Below, piece by piece: positions 19,510-29,761 of a stretch of DNA of 64,000 bases (the stretch's first letter is position 1; each line of letters starts with the position of its first letter). Made by a program: the position numbers and the translations under genes. Source of the DNA: Brucella cytisi. Its GTDB lineage: Bacteria; Pseudomonadota; Alphaproteobacteria; Rhizobiales; Rhizobiaceae. The stretch lies in contig JAAVLQ010000001.1 in NCBI GenBank assembly GCA_012103075.1, forward strand, positions 744,001-808,000, in the 5' to 3' direction. The notes under the pieces were generated by a model. That model saw only the letters and a list, made by a program, of their open reading frames with translations. It was not told the DNA's origin and did not search any database.

Positions 19510-20597
19510 TAACCATCCTCCTTATGCAACAGAAAGGAGACACCAAAAATGTCGCGATAACAACCGGAACCCGGGCAGCCACGAACGGCGGAACGAATCC
19601 CGCATTCCCGAATGCCTTCACCAGCACCGAAACGACATAAAGCATGAAGCCTGCGATAACGCCACCCAGAATCATCGCGCCTGACTGACCAAATCGCACA
19701 AATTTCAACGACACTGTTGCAGCAATGAGAGTCATCGCCATCAGCAATGCCGGCAATGCCAAAAGTGACTGGTATTGCATGTCAAATGCATTTGCCGAAT
19801 AACCGAACGAACGCGCGACTTCAATCTTGTGGCGCAACTGCGTGAAGGGGATGGTGTCCGGCGTCGCGAGCTTCTCTTCCACATATTCCGGGCGCAGTTG
19901 CGTCTCTATCTGGAAACTCGCCATCTTCTGGGGTCCTTCGCCGCGCGCGAATCGAGTCACGTCGGTAAGCTCCCAATGACCGTCCTTCAGCTGTGCAGTG
20001 CGTGCGTCGTAGCGCACCTTGATGTTCTTCTTTTCATCGAACTGAATGAATGTCGCATCGGCAAGTGTCGCGCCCTGCTTCAGAATACTTTTCGCGCCGA
20101 TGATGGTTTCGCCTTCATCGGTTTTCTGGCGCAGCCATGGATCGCGCAGGGCAGAAACGTCGGTAACCTTGCCGGTCTTCCATGTCGATGCGATCTCGTC
20201 GGCCTTGGCAAAAGCCATAGGCAGCGAACGGATTGAGGATGAAGATCGTCGCCAAGCCGAACAGGAAGGCGCCGAAGCAGGCAGGTAGAAGGAACTGCCG
20301 GGCGGAAACACCGACGGAACGCGCAACGACCAGTTCATATTTTCTGTTGAGCGAAATGAGCGTCGCCATTGCGGAAAACAGGGCAACGAACGGGATCATC
20401 TGCTGCATGATGAAGGGGACGCGCATGGCGGACAGGCCAAGCGCTGCCCAAACCGAATAGTCCGGCAGGTTTGATAGCTTGCTCGCATTCTCGGTAAAAT
20501 CGAGAAGCAGGGACAATGCAAAGATGCCGAGCAGAAAATAGAGTGTGATCTGCACATAGCGGATGAAGAAATAACGCCCAAGCGTCCAACCGATCAT
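19509..20597 (-). CDS. lptG: LPS export ABC transporter permease LptG, frameshifted
   Basis: Inner-membrane permease that, with LptF and LptB, extracts LPS and feeds the Lpt bridge. From ATG 20597 it reads MIGWTLGRYFFIRYVQIT with membrane helices. A large periplasmic beta-jellyroll (DEIASTWKTGKVTDVSALRD to EKLATPDTIPF) and C-terminal helices follow. The first indel (one extra base) is at about 20214-20216, giving AYAFAKADE. The second is in the A run 19545-19549; repaired, the protein ends GVSFLLHKEDG with TAG at 19511-19509, one base overlapping the lptD GTG. Its ATG overlaps the lptF stop (ATGA). Confidence 0.92.
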
Positions 20598-21801
20598 GCC
20601 TGACCTCCCGCTTTATTGCGCGAGCGTCCGGTGAGGCGGGCATAAAGCTCCGAAACGCGCTTTCTCAAACTGTCGAAACGGTCGAGAATGCGGTCGTTCC
20701 ATTTGTCCGGCAGGCCGATCCGTCGCCCGGTGGCGAGCGCAAAGCCCGTCACGAGAATGACGGCGAGAGGCACCAGATACATGACGACGATATAGCCTGC
20801 ATCCTTGTCGGCCCGGTCGGACGCGAAATAACCCGCCCAATAGACGAGAAGGGCGGTGCTGATCGCCGAGAATGACGCGGAGACACGGGCTTCGCGATGC
20901 GAACGGGAATCGCCCGCAAACGCCAGTGCAATCATCGCAAAGACAACCGGGTAGAGCCACTGGGTTAGACGCCGATGCAATTCGGCCTTGTAGCGCAGCG
21001 GACGGGTCTGAAGGATCGGATCGTTCGGGTCTGGATTGAACAGATAGGAAAGCGGACGGTCTTTCGCGTAGATCACGAAATCGTCGCCAGCCGACGCGAA
21101 CTGGCTGAGGTCGAATGCATAGGAATTGAACTTGATGATTGAGACAGTGCTATCCGACACATCACGCCGCTGCACTTCACCGTTCTGCATCAAAAGCATG
21201 TCGCCAGTCGGCGTCGACGCAATCGCGCCATCTGCGGCGTAATAGATGAGGTCGAGCGACGGATCGCGGAATCGGCAATGAAAAGCCCGCCAATGCTGCC
21301 GTCAGCGCGTCGTTCTGCGACCTGAATGTAGAGATTGTCTGCCAGTTTGCGGAAGTTCCCTTCCTGAACGATGACATTCATCAGGTCGGCGCTGGCATTG
21401 GCGATCATCGCGCGCATGTTCATGCGCGCATAGGGATCGACATAATTGGCGACGAGAAACGAGACCACGGAAATCACGGCCGCAAGAATCAGAACAGGGC
21501 GCATGACCGCGCTACGCGGTGCGCCCGACGCATTGATGACGACGAGCTCGGAATCCTGATTCATGGTGGAAAGCGTCTGAGTGATCGCAATAATCAGCGC
21601 AAACGGCATCACAAGAGGGATGGCCGACGGAATCAATAGCGAACTGAACTGGATGATTGTCTGGAATGTCTGCCCGCTTGTAGTCAGAAAGTCGATGCGC
21701 TGGAGCACTTGCACAGTCCAGGTAATACCGACTGCCGCTCCGAGCACTGCGAGGAACATGATCGCCACCCGGCGCAAGATGTATAACTCGATCAATCGCA
21801 T
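20594..21801 (-). CDS. lptF: LPS export ABC transporter permease LptF, frameshifted
   Basis: Partner permease of LptG. It begins MRLIELYILRRVAIMFLAVL at ATG 21801, has the ELVVINASGAPRSAVMRPVL coupling-helix region, a periplasmic domain and C-terminal helices (WLYPVVFAMIALAFAGDSRS). One missing C near 21268 breaks the periplasmic domain: LFIADS should continue RDPSLDLIYYAADG. It is divergent from pepA across 390 bases, and its stop overlaps the lptG start. Confidence 0.92.
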
Positions 21802-22192
21802 AGGTGGAGTCTACATCCCGGTTCCGTTGAAGGCGCACGCACCCGAAAAAAAGGCTGCGGCACTAGTTATAATCACTGAACTTAATGACGCTTGGCTAAG
21901 ATTGGCCCAATAAACACGGTTAACAGACTACTAAAAGCATTGCGAAGATGCCAGCGCTGCTACTCCCGTTAATGGGCCTTGTTAATGAGCGATGAGTCGG
22001 CTCAAGGCAACCAGTTTTTGTACGGAGCAGGCAAGACGGGTTTGCAATAGTGTCCTGCGCGGTTTTCCTCGGGCTAAAACTCGACAATCTGGCATCAACT
22101 CTTGCTGTTTCGCCATATTCGTCTCACATGAGTGGGGAAAAGTCGCGACACAATCGTGTCATTCTCAAATCGACACCAAGTTTGGAGTTGTC
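21802..22192. other. Divergent intergenic region lptF/pepA
   Basis: About 390 bases between divergent starts. It should hold promoters for the lptFGD operon and pepA. I see no RNA gene and no strong inverted repeat; the open frame running into pepA from 21992 has no support as coding. Confidence 0.4.
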
Positions 22193-23694
22193 ATGTCTAA
22201 ACGTCCTTCGATCTCTTTCAGCGATTTTGCAGCACCGGAAAAAGGCGTGTCCATCGTCCTCGTCGCCAAGGGCGGCGGCTTTGCGGATGAGGCGGCTCTG
22301 GCCGCTGGCGGTACGGAAAAGATCAAGCGTATTGCCGATATTTCCGGCTTCACCGGTGCCCTCGGCAAGACAGCGGAAGCGATCGAAACCACTTCCAGCG
22401 GTGTCGACAAGATCGTTCTGGTTGGCGTCGGAGAACCCGGCAAGCTTGGTAATGACGATTGGCTGAAGATCGGCGGTGCTGCGTTTTCACGAATCGGCAA
22501 GGCGGAGCGGGCAACGGTAACGCTTGCATTGCCTGAAACCACCATCGCCGGTGATGAGGCTGCAGACCGGCACTTGGCATGATTCTGCGCTCCTACAAGT
22601 TCGAACGCTACAAGACGCGCAAGAACAATGAGGAAAAACGGTGATGCGAAACACGCTGCCAAAATCAGCATCTGCGTCGCTGATCCGCATACGGCGAAGC
22701 GAGCCTTTGAAGTTGCCGAAGCGGTCGCAGACGGTGTTATCCGGGCGCGTAATCTCGTCAATGAGCCTGCGAACATTCTCGGTCCGGTCGAGTTCGCACA
22801 GGAAGCCGAAAAGCTCGAAAAGCTTGGCGTGAAGGTCGAGGTTCTCGGCGAGAAGGAAATGAAGAAGCTCGGCATGGGTGCGCTTCTTGGCGTGGCACAA
22901 GGTTCCGTTCGCCCGCCGCGACTGGTTATCATGGAATGGCAGGGCGCGAAGAGCAAGGAAAAGCCGGTTGCTTTTCGTCGGCAAGGGCGTGGTGTTTGAT
23001 ACGGGTGGTATCTCCATCAAGCCTGCCGCTGGCATGGAAGACATGAAAGGCGACATGGGTGGGGCGGCAGCCGTCACCGGTCTGATGATGCGCGCTCTGG
23101 CCGGTCGCAAGGCAAAGGTCAATGCCATCGGCATTATCGGCCTTGTTGAAAATATGCCGGACGGCAACGCCCAGCGTCCCGGTGACATCGTCACATCCAT
23201 GTCGGGGCAGACGATTGAAGTCATCAACACCGATGCAGAGGGCCGTCTGGTTCTCGCCGATGCACTGCACTACACAAATGATCGTTTCAAACCGCGCTTC
23301 ATCATCAATCTGGCCCACCCTTACGGGTGCTGTCATGGTTGCACTCGGTCAGCATCACGCCGGCCTCTTCTCCAATGACGATGAGCTTGCGGACCAGCTT
23401 TATGATGCGGGCCAGTTGACCGGTGAAAAGCTGTGGCGCCTGCCGCTCGGCACCGAATACGATAAGATGATTGATTCGAAGTTTGCCGATATGAAGAACA
23501 GTGCTGGCCGTTACGGCGGATCGATCACGGCGGCACAGTTCCTGAAGCGCTTTGTCGGCGAGACCCCTTGGGCGCATCTCGACGTTGCCGGAACAGCCAT
23601 GGGGTCGCCAGCAAACGAGTACAGCCAGACATGGGCTTCCGGCTATGGCGTCCGCTTGCTGGACCGCCTTGTCCGGGATCATTTTGAAAGCTAA
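22193..23694 (+). CDS. pepA: Leucyl aminopeptidase (M17), four frameshifts
   Basis: Cytosolic dizinc/dimanganese exopeptidase of family M17; PepA homologs can also bind DNA. From ATG 22193 ([15 protein letters not shown]) the N-terminal domain reads to GDEAAD; then come [49 protein letters not shown] and MGGAAAVTG. The M17 signature [14 protein letters not shown] is intact, as are [11 protein letters not shown] and VAGTAMGSP. Indels fall at 22569-22570 (missing G), 22634-22638 (extra A), 22972-22975 (extra T) and 23314-23316 (extra C). The pepA-holC neighbourhood is common. Confidence 0.95.
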
Positions 23695-23767
23695 AATCTT
23701 TTCCAAACAACGGGATGGGTGGAGAAGCGGAATCAATTTCTTCACCCGGTCTCCAAACGGATAGTAC

Positions 23768-24217
23768 ATGGCGGAAATTCTCTTCTACCATCTGACGGAA
23801 TCGACACTAGACGAGGCCTTGCACGGTCTGGTCGAGCGCTCGCTTGGCCGCGGCTGGCGCGTCACGATCCAGACCGTCAGCGAGGAAAGACGTGATGCGC
23901 TGGATGGTTTGCTCTGGACCTTTTCTGATACGTCCTTCGTGGCGCATGGCACCGATAAAGAGCCCCATCCCGCACACCAGCCTGTATTGCTGACGACCAG
24001 TGAAGCGAATCTGAATGGAGCGACTGTGCGCTTTCTCGTTGAAGGCGCAGGGCTGGAACAGGTGGACGCCTATGAACGTCTTGTCGTCATGTTCGATGGG
24101 CACGATCAGGATCAGCTCGATATTGCCCGAGGGCAGTGGAAAAATTTCAAAGCGGGAAGCCACGATTTGACTTACTGGCAGCAAACGCCCGATCGCCGCT
24201 GGGAGCGCAAAGCGTGA
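23768..24217 (+). CDS. holC: DNA polymerase III subunit chi
   Basis: A 149-residue clamp-loader accessory protein that links DNA polymerase III to SSB. MAEILFYHLTESTLDEAL and the GRGWRVTIQT and ALDGLLWTFSDTSFVAHGTD parts match HolC. YERLVVMFDGHDQDQLDIAR and WKNFKAGSHDLTYWQQ complete the fold. ATG 23768 is clear. The stop TGA shares its last A with the ATG of the next gene (TGATG), so translation is coupled. It sits downstream of pepA. The gene is intact. Confidence 0.92.
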   Translation: MAEILFYHLTESTLDEALHGLVERSLGRGWRVTIQTVSEERRDALDGLLWTFSDTSFVAHGTDKEPHPAHQPVLLTTSEANLNGATVRFLVEGAGLEQVDAYERLVVMFDGHDQDQLDIARGQWKNFKAGSHDLTYWQQTPDRRWERKA

Positions 24218-24777
24218 TGCGTCCGCTATTCATTTTGATGATTGTCGCCGGTTTTGGCCTTGGCATCGGTTATCCTTGGTATATGCGCCATTTCACGGGC
24301 AGCGAAATCGGGCGTTGGACCATGCTTGAAAACCGCCAGAACGGCTTCAAGATACAGGAAGTCAGACTGTCGGCGGAAGATGGGCCGGTGCGTGTGTTCA
24401 TCGATGCAACACCTTTGCCGGGTTACGTGCCGGCGGAAAGGCGCTCGGCAGTGACGCTTGCGGTCAGCCGCGATGGGCAACCGGTTCTCTCCCGGGGACT
24501 CGACTTTATCTCGACCAGCGGTTCCATCAATACGGATCGCCCGCAGGATGGCAGTGTTCTGCGTCAGAGCGCCGGGGATATCGATCCAGTCATTCCGGGG
24601 CTTTATGCGTTTCGTCTGGTGCAGGGAAACACGGATGGGCTTCAGCTTTCAAAAGCCGATCTCGTATTGCGTCGTGGAGCGGAAACGCCGGACGAGGTCT
24701 ATACAACCATCGGTCTGATCCTCGGTGCATTCGGTCTTTATGCTTTGATGCGCACACGCTTGCGTCCCCAGAGCTGA
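24217..24777 (+). CDS. Hypothetical membrane-anchored protein
   Basis: A 186-residue protein of unknown function. A hydrophobic N-terminal segment (PLFILMIVAGFGLGIGYPWY) and a C-terminal one (IGLILGAFGLYALM) bracket a beta-rich, presumably periplasmic domain with VRVFIDATPLPGYVPAERR. Two membrane anchors with a periplasmic middle is the simplest topology. It overlaps the end of holC by one base and is followed 3 bases later by another membrane protein, so the three form an operon. Confidence 0.7.
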   Translation: MRPLFILMIVAGFGLGIGYPWYMRHFTGSEIGRWTMLENRQNGFKIQEVRLSAEDGPVRVFIDATPLPGYVPAERRSAVTLAVSRDGQPVLSRGLDFISTSGSINTDRPQDGSVLRQSAGDIDPVIPGLYAFRLVQGNTDGLQLSKADLVLRRGAETPDEVYTTIGLILGAFGLYALMRTRLRPQS

Positions 24778-24780
24778 CCG

Positions 24781-25056
24781 ATGACGATGCTCTGCAAAAT
24801 TTCCGACAGATTGCTGCTGTTGTTGCTCTCGGCTCTTGCAGCGCTGGTTGCGCTGATACCGCTCGAAAGGCTGGGCCTCTTTGGCTCTTCTTTTGAAGGA
24901 CAAAGCGGTTACGCCGCCCTTTATTTCGGGTTTCCGGTTCTGACTGTCATTTTCGCGCTTCTCGCGGTGCGGCTCATGCCTCGTCCTCTGCCGGTCGCCA
25001 TGCGCATCATCGGCTGGGTCGCGCTGGCAATCGTGATTTTCTTGATGTTTGTATAG
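24781..25056 (+). CDS. Small hypothetical membrane protein
   Basis: A 91-residue protein with three predicted membrane helices: DRLLLLLLSALAALVALIPL, ALYFGFPVLTVIFALLAVRL and IIGWVALAIVIFLMFV. Function is unknown. It follows the previous gene by 3 bases and is convergent with the ABC-F gene ending at 25085. Confidence 0.65.
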   Translation: MTMLCKISDRLLLLLLSALAALVALIPLERLGLFGSSFEGQSGYAALYFGFPVLTVIFALLAVRLMPRPLPVAMRIIGWVALAIVIFLMFV

Positions 25057-25084
25057 GGTGCAGTGACTGTAGCGATGGCCGCTT

Positions 25085-26971
25085 TTAATCCGCCATCGCT
25101 TCTTCGTATTCGGTGGAAAGTTCCAGCCACTTGTCTTCAGCATCTGCAAGTGCAGAACGAGCGTCGCTCATGTCCTTGTTGATCCGGATCGCCTTCTGAG
25201 GTTCCTTCTCATAAAGGGCCGGATCCTCCAGCTGTGACGAAAAACCTTGAATCTGTTTCTGCAGTTTTTGGATCAAAGATTCGGTTTCCTTGATCTTTTT
25301 CTGCAGCGGCGCCATGGCTTCGCGTCTCTGGGCGGCGAGCTTTCGCTGTTCGGCCTTGTTGACCTTGGCGTTATCGTCGCGGTCGGCAGCCGGTTCTCCC
25401 TTGGCATCAGCAAGAACAATCTGCCGGTATTCATCGAGATCGCCCTCAAACGCCTTTACGCCACCTTCGCGGACCAGCCAGAGCCTTTCCATTGTAGCTT
25501 CGATAAGATGGCGGTCGTGGGCAATCAGGATAACCGCGCCGTTGAAAGCGTTGAGCGCATGCACAAGCTCTTCGCGGCTGTCTATATCGAGATGGTTGGT
25601 CGGTTCGTCGAGGATGAGCAGGTTTGGACCATGAAAGGTCGCAAGTCCCATCAAGAGGCGCGCTTTCTCGCCACCGGACAGGTCTTTGGCCGGTGTCAGC
25701 ATCTTCTCGGTCGACAGGCCCATTTGCGCAACGCGCGCGCGCACCTTCGCTTCCGGTTCCGTCGGCATCAGCTTGCGCACATGCTCGATGGCATTGTCTT
25801 CGGGGATCAGATCATCCATCTGATGCTGTGCGAAGAATGCAACTTTCAGGCTCGGCGAAAGCGTAAGCGTGCCTTTTTCCGGTGTCAGGCGACCGGCAAT
25901 CAGCTTTGCAAGCGTCGACTTGCCGTTACCGTTCGAGCCGAGCAGGGCGATGCGGTCATCATTGTCGATGCGCAAGGTCACATTGCGAAGGACCGGCTTG
26001 CACGGCACATAACCGACATCGGCATTATCAAGCGCGATGACAGGCGATGCAGTCTTTTTGTCAGCGTCTGGAAAACGGAACGGCTGCACATTGCTTTCAA
26101 TATAAAGCTCGATTGGCTTGAGCTTTTCCAAAGCCTTCATGCGCGATTGCGCCTGACGGGCCTTGGTGGCCTTGGCGCGGAACCGTTCCACGAAGGATTC
26201 CATGTGCTTGCGGTGGGCTTCCTGCTTGGCGTGGGCCTTCTGTTGCAATTCCAGCATTTCGTGACGCTGGCGCTCGAACTGATCGTAATTGCCGCGCCAG
26301 AAGCTGATCTTCTTCTGGTCGAGATGCATGATCGAGCTGGTCGCCGAGTTCAGAAGATCGCGGTCGTGGCTGATGATGATGACGGTGTGTGGATAACGCT
26401 TCACATAGTCGACCAGCCACAGCACGCCTTCAAGGTCGAGATAGTTGGTCGGTTCGTCGAGCAGTAGCAGGTCCGGCTCGGCGAAAAGGACAGCGGCCAG
26501 AGCGACGCGCATGCGCCAGCCGCCGGAAAAGGCGGACGCGGGCTGGCGTTGTGCTTCGGCATTGAAACCAAGGCCGGACAGAAGAATGGCACCTGCGCGA
26601 GCTTCCGCAGAGTGAGCGTTGATGTCGGCAAGACGGGTATGAATCTCGGCAATGCGGTGCGGATCAGTTGCCGTGTCAGCCTCTTCAAGAAGTGCCGTGC
26701 GCTCCTTGTCGGCCTTCATGACGATTTCGATCAGCGCATCCTCAGTGCCGGGCGCTTCCTGCGCCACCTGACCGATACGGGTGTTTTTCGGAAGCGAGAT
26801 GCTGCCCGTTTCCGGCGCAAGATCGCCCGTGATCACACGAAACAGCGTGGATTTGCCGGTACCGTTGCGGCCCACAAAACCCGTCTTCGATCCCGCAGGC
26901 AGCGTTACGCTGGCGTGGTCGATCAGGAGGCGTCCGGCAATTCGTACGGAGATGTCGTCAAGGATAAGCAT
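25085..26971 (-). CDS. ABC-F family ATP-binding protein
   Basis: A soluble protein of 628 residues with two ATPase domains and no membrane part, the ABC-F layout (Uup/YheS/EttA-like ribosome-associated factors). Domain 1 has GFVGRNGTGKSTLF and a FSGGWRMRVALAAVLF signature with DLLLLDEPTNYLDLE. Domain 2 has LLGSNGNGKSTLAKL, DLSGGEKARLLMGLA and NLLILDEPTNHLDI. The linker is charged and helical, and the C-terminal about 90 residues form a coiled coil (REAMAPLQKKIKETESLIQK). ATG 26971 (MLILDDISVRIAGR) is the natural start; the frame extends to 27010 without need. The gene is intact. Confidence 0.92.
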   Translation of the reverse strand: MLILDDISVRIAGRLLIDHASVTLPAGSKTGFVGRNGTGKSTLFRVITGDLAPETGSISLPKNTRIGQVAQEAPGTEDALIEIVMKADKERTALLEEADTATDPHRIAEIHTRLADINAHSAEARAGAILLSGLGFNAEAQRQPASAFSGGWRMRVALAAVLFAEPDLLLLDEPTNYLDLEGVLWLVDYVKRYPHTVIIISHDRDLLNSATSSIMHLDQKKISFWRGNYDQFERQRHEMLELQQKAHAKQEAHRKHMESFVERFRAKATKARQAQSRMKALEKLKPIELYIESNVQPFRFPDADKKTASPVIALDNADVGYVPCKPVLRNVTLRIDNDDRIALLGSNGNGKSTLAKLIAGRLTPEKGTLTLSPSLKVAFFAQHQMDDLIPEDNAIEHVRKLMPTEPEAKVRARVAQMGLSTEKMLTPAKDLSGGEKARLLMGLATFHGPNLLILDEPTNHLDIDSREELVHALNAFNGAVILIAHDRHLIEATMERLWLVREGGVKAFEGDLDEYRQIVLADAKGEPAADRDDNAKVNKAEQRKLAAQRREAMAPLQKKIKETESLIQKLQKQIQGFSSQLEDPALYEKEPQKAIRINKDMSDARSALADAEDKWLELSTEYEEAMAD

Positions 26972-27023
26972 GGTGAAAGCGCTTTTGCACGGCTTGAAGC
27001 GTTTCCGCAAGTATCAACATCAG

Positions 27024-27536
27024 TCAGGCGAAACGGCGTCCGCCTTCGGTTCGCTGGAATTTTGAGAGGTCGAGCGATGGAGCGTCGTTACCGAGCCGCG
27101 TCAATGCTGCGTGGATCTGACCGCGATGATGGGTGTGATGATTGAACAGATGCGCCAGCGAAGGCGCAAGCCGCTGGCTCATCGTGCGCATGTCCGAAAC
27201 AGTCGTATAGGTAAAACGTCCAGCAAGCTTGTCGGTGTTCAATGAGTCAGTATATCGGCAGATGCGTTCATCTTCGGCATTACGCAGATCGCGCAGCGTG
27301 ATGAAATTATCGGTGATAATGGCGTCAAGTTGCTTTGGATGGTCACCTTCGCCTGTAAACCGCTTCATCCAGATGCGGTCGGTGACCAGAAGATGGTTGA
27401 GCGTGCGATGGACCGAACCGAAGAACAGCCCAAGATCGAGCCGGTATTCCTCGTCGCTCAGATCGGCGGCAGCGGCATAGAGCAGTTCGTTGGCCCAGCG
27501 ATTGTACCACGCAAACATTTGAAAATGCTGTTCCAT
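27024..27536 (-). CDS. DinB family protein
   Basis: A 170-residue four-helix-bundle protein of the DinB/YfiT superfamily. The metal-binding histidine pattern is visible: HRTLNHLLVTDRIWMKRF and later LAHLFNHHTHHRGQIHAAL. Family members include thiol-dependent transferases; the function here is unassigned. Start ATG 27536 (MEQHFQMFAWYNRWANELL) is preceded by a G-rich RBS. The frame continues to 27797, overlapping the ndk promoter region and start, and that part is not coding. The gene is intact. Confidence 0.85.
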   Translation of the reverse strand: MEQHFQMFAWYNRWANELLYAAAADLSDEEYRLDLGLFFGSVHRTLNHLLVTDRIWMKRFTGEGDHPKQLDAIITDNFITLRDLRNAEDERICRYTDSLNTDKLAGRFTYTTVSDMRTMSQRLAPSLAHLFNHHTHHRGQIHAALTRLGNDAPSLDLSKFQRTEGGRRFA

Positions 27537-27720
27537 ATAAGTCCCCCGCTGCCCGATAGCCTGAATCAGAGTGACATTATCTATGCCTTCAAATTTCCAC
27601 CGTCTCAAGCTGTCAGGCAGTGTTCGATGTGTTCTAAATTGAACGGCCTCTTGGCAATTCGGCCTATCGACGGTATAGAGCCTCACTTTTCTGAAATCTC
27701 CCAGCGAACAAGGTGTCATA

Positions 27721-28143
27721 ATGGCAATCGAACGTACCTTCTCCATGATCAAGCCCGATGCGACCCGCCGCAACCTGACCGGCGCCATCACTGCCAAGCT
27801 CGAAGCAGCTGGCCTGCGCGTCGTCGCTTCGAAGCGCGTCTGGATGAGCCTGCGTGAAGCTGAAGGCTTCTATGCTGTTCACAAAGACCGCCCGTTCTTC
27901 GGCGAACTGACCGAATTCATGTCTTCCGGCCCGACGATCGTTCAGGTTCTGGAAGGCGAAAACGCCATCGCCAAGAACCGCGAAGTCATGGGTGCGACCA
28001 ACCCGGCCAACGCTGACGAAGGTACCATCCGCAAGGAATTTGCCCTGTCGATCGGCGAAAACTCCGTGCACGGTTCAGACGCTCCGGAAACCGCTGCAGA
28101 AGAAATCGCATACTGGTTCTCGGGCACCGAAATTGTCGGCTAA
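27721..28143 (+). CDS. ndk: Nucleoside diphosphate kinase
   Basis: A 140-residue housekeeping enzyme that transfers the gamma-phosphate between nucleoside triphosphates and diphosphates through a phosphohistidine. It begins [20 protein letters not shown]; the active histidine is in [13 protein letters not shown], and [20 protein letters not shown] is typical. Codon use is strongly biased, as expected for a highly expressed gene. The gene is intact and followed by a strong terminator at 28163-28189. Confidence 0.97.
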   Translation: MAIERTFSMIKPDATRRNLTGAITAKLEAAGLRVVASKRVWMSLREAEGFYAVHKDRPFFGELTEFMSSGPTIVQVLEGENAIAKNREVMGATNPANADEGTIRKEFALSIGENSVHGSDAPETAAEEIAYWFSGTEIVG

Positions 28144-28162
28144 TCCCGCCCGGAATTCAAAG

Positions 28163-28189
28163 AAAAAGCCCGGTCAGACCGGGCTTTTT
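28163..28189. terminator. Bidirectional rho-independent terminator
   Basis: AAAAAGCCCGGTC and GACCGGGCTTTTT are perfect arms with a 1-base centre, so A and T tracts flank the stem on both strands. It lies between ndk (stop 28143) and the convergent YbaY/META gene, and can serve both. Confidence 0.9.
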
Positions 28190-28219
28190 GTTGGGTGGGA
28201 TGACGCGCAAAAGCAAACC

Positions 28220-29023
28220 TCAAAGGCTTTTGTGAGAGCCTTGCCATCTCTTTCCCTTCGTCATCGAAGAGAACAAGCTTGCCCATGTCGATCTTATAGG
28301 ATTTAGTTTTGCCGAGCACATCGAGGAACTTGCGTTCCTGGTTCATGAGGGCAGGCGGGCACTGGACATAAGTCGATCCGATATCAGCGAAGGAAATGTT
28401 TTCTCCGGTCACGACCGCCTTGCTGAAATAACGGTTGCAGCCGCCTGAGCCACTGACGGCACCGTCGCTCGAAACCGTCAGCGTCGTCTGGGCATTGTCA
28501 ATCACGCCGCCGCCCTGAATGTCTTCCGCAAGCCAGTCCTTGCCCTCGATGCCGATGGCAACGCCTGCATCACCGCTCTTGCGAACCATCACAACCTTGA
28601 TTTCTGCCGGTTCTCCCGGGTTCTCCGGATCGATAGCGTAGCGCTCGTCATTGACGAACCAGAGCGTGTCACCTGCTGAAATGCGCGCCTGCAGGGCATA
28701 GGTATGACCGGGCTGGATCTGGTCTGTATCAAAATTGATGGCAAACGGGATCGGCGATCCCTGAACGGATTCAATCCGCGTTTCACCAATGACTTTGGAC
28801 GGGGCATCGGCCAGCGAGATATCGGAGAGCTGAACCGTCAGGTCTGCCTCTGGTGGCAGCGCGATACGCTCACGATACATCACCTTGCCGCTTACGGTTT
28901 TTCCGCAGCAATGCTACTCGTCGGCATAGACGTGGTCAGGAACAAGGCAGCGCCGCCAAGCGCGCCAATACCGACCACGAGTGCCGCAGCAATTGAAAGG
29001 GTTTTTGCCAGTCCATTTCGCAT
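28220..29023 (-). CDS. YbaY + META domain exported protein, frameshifted
   Basis: Exported protein joining a YbaY/YscW-like domain (DLTVQLSDISLADAPSKVIG to HTYALQARISAGDTLWFV) and a C-terminal META/HslJ-like domain (SSDGAVSGSGGCNRYFSKAV, then PALMNQERKFLDVLG). From ATG 29023 the protein starts MRNGLAKTLSIAAALVVGIG with a membrane or signal segment, then AAEKTVSGKVMYRERIAL after adding one A to the run 28898-28902. At the other end the uncorrected frame runs to 28140, through the terminator. One base removed from 28228-28231 gives a stop at 28220, which I prefer. Both domains are often found in heat-shock or aminoglycoside-tolerance envelope proteins; the role here is unknown. Confidence 0.75.
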
Positions 29024-29280
29024 CGTCAAAGCCCGAAACTTCCGTTCCCGCACGCGTTATCTGTTGCAAGACAGATGGCACAGATGCGGTTTCAATCTGT
29101 CTTTCATCGTCGCTTGTCAGCGTCTGATTCATCACGCCGACATTAGCGAAATCTTCATGTGAAAATTGTGGCAGCACAAGAACACGCCACCTAAATTAGC
29201 CATTATTCTAGGGGGTTAAATAGTTAATTCACGATTAAAATGAGAAATAGAGATCAACAGAACAGCTGACAATCGAAAGA

Positions 29281-29760
29281 TTATGACTGTTTCCAGCGTT
29301 CGCGGATCTTCTCGTCTTCCTCTTTGGACGACACCCAGCCACCGACCGAACCATCTGCGAGATGTTCCCGCTTCCAGAAGGGAGCGTCGGTTTTCATGTA
29401 GTCCATCAGGTATGAGGCGGCCTCGAAAGCTGCATGTCGATGCGACGACGCTGCGGCCACCAGAACGATGTTTTCGCCCGGTTTGATGAGCCCGTAACGG
29501 TGAATGATCGTGAGGGCTGTTATCGGCCAGCGCTCGATGGCCTGTCGGGCGATGCGGGTAATTTCCGCTTCGGCCATACTCGGATAATGCTCCAGTTCCA
29601 GAGCAGAAAGCGTGCCGCTTTCATCGCGACAAAGGCCGGTAAAGGTGACGATGGCGCCGATATCCGTGCGCCCTTGTTCAAGCTTGCGCAGTTCTGCCGC
29701 CGTATCGAAGTCTTCGCTTCTTATGCCGACGAAAAGTGGGCACCTAGTTTGCCCGCTCAT
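29281..29760 (-). CDS. moaE: Molybdopterin synthase catalytic subunit
   Basis: MoaE dimerises and, with thiocarboxylated MoaD, inserts the dithiolene sulfurs to make molybdopterin. The 159-residue protein has GAIVTFTGLCRDE, LELEHYPSMAEAEI, HRYGLIKPGENIVLVAA, SSHRHAAFEA and a catalytic lysine region, MKTDAPFWKREH. ATG 29760 follows the moaD stop (29762) directly, so the pair is coupled. The gene is intact. It presumably supplies cofactor to the molybdopterin oxidoreductase at 40863, among others. Confidence 0.93.
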   Translation of the reverse strand: MSGQTRCPLFVGIRSEDFDTAAELRKLEQGRTDIGAIVTFTGLCRDESGTLSALELEHYPSMAEAEITRIARQAIERWPITALTIIHRYGLIKPGENIVLVAAASSHRHAAFEAASYLMDYMKTDAPFWKREHLADGSVGGWVSSKEEDEKIRERWKQS

Positions 29761-29761
29761 G

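Noticed and set aside
25247..26467. Plus-strand open frame of 406 codons inside the ABC-F gene
   Set aside because: Antisense shadow of an intact ABC-F protein with all ATPase motifs on the other strand.
29023..29177. Minus-strand frame upstream of the YbaY/META gene beginning MLPQFSHEDFANVGV
   Set aside because: It overlaps the real start in another frame and has no RBS; possibly a small real peptide from the ATG at 29132 but unsupported.
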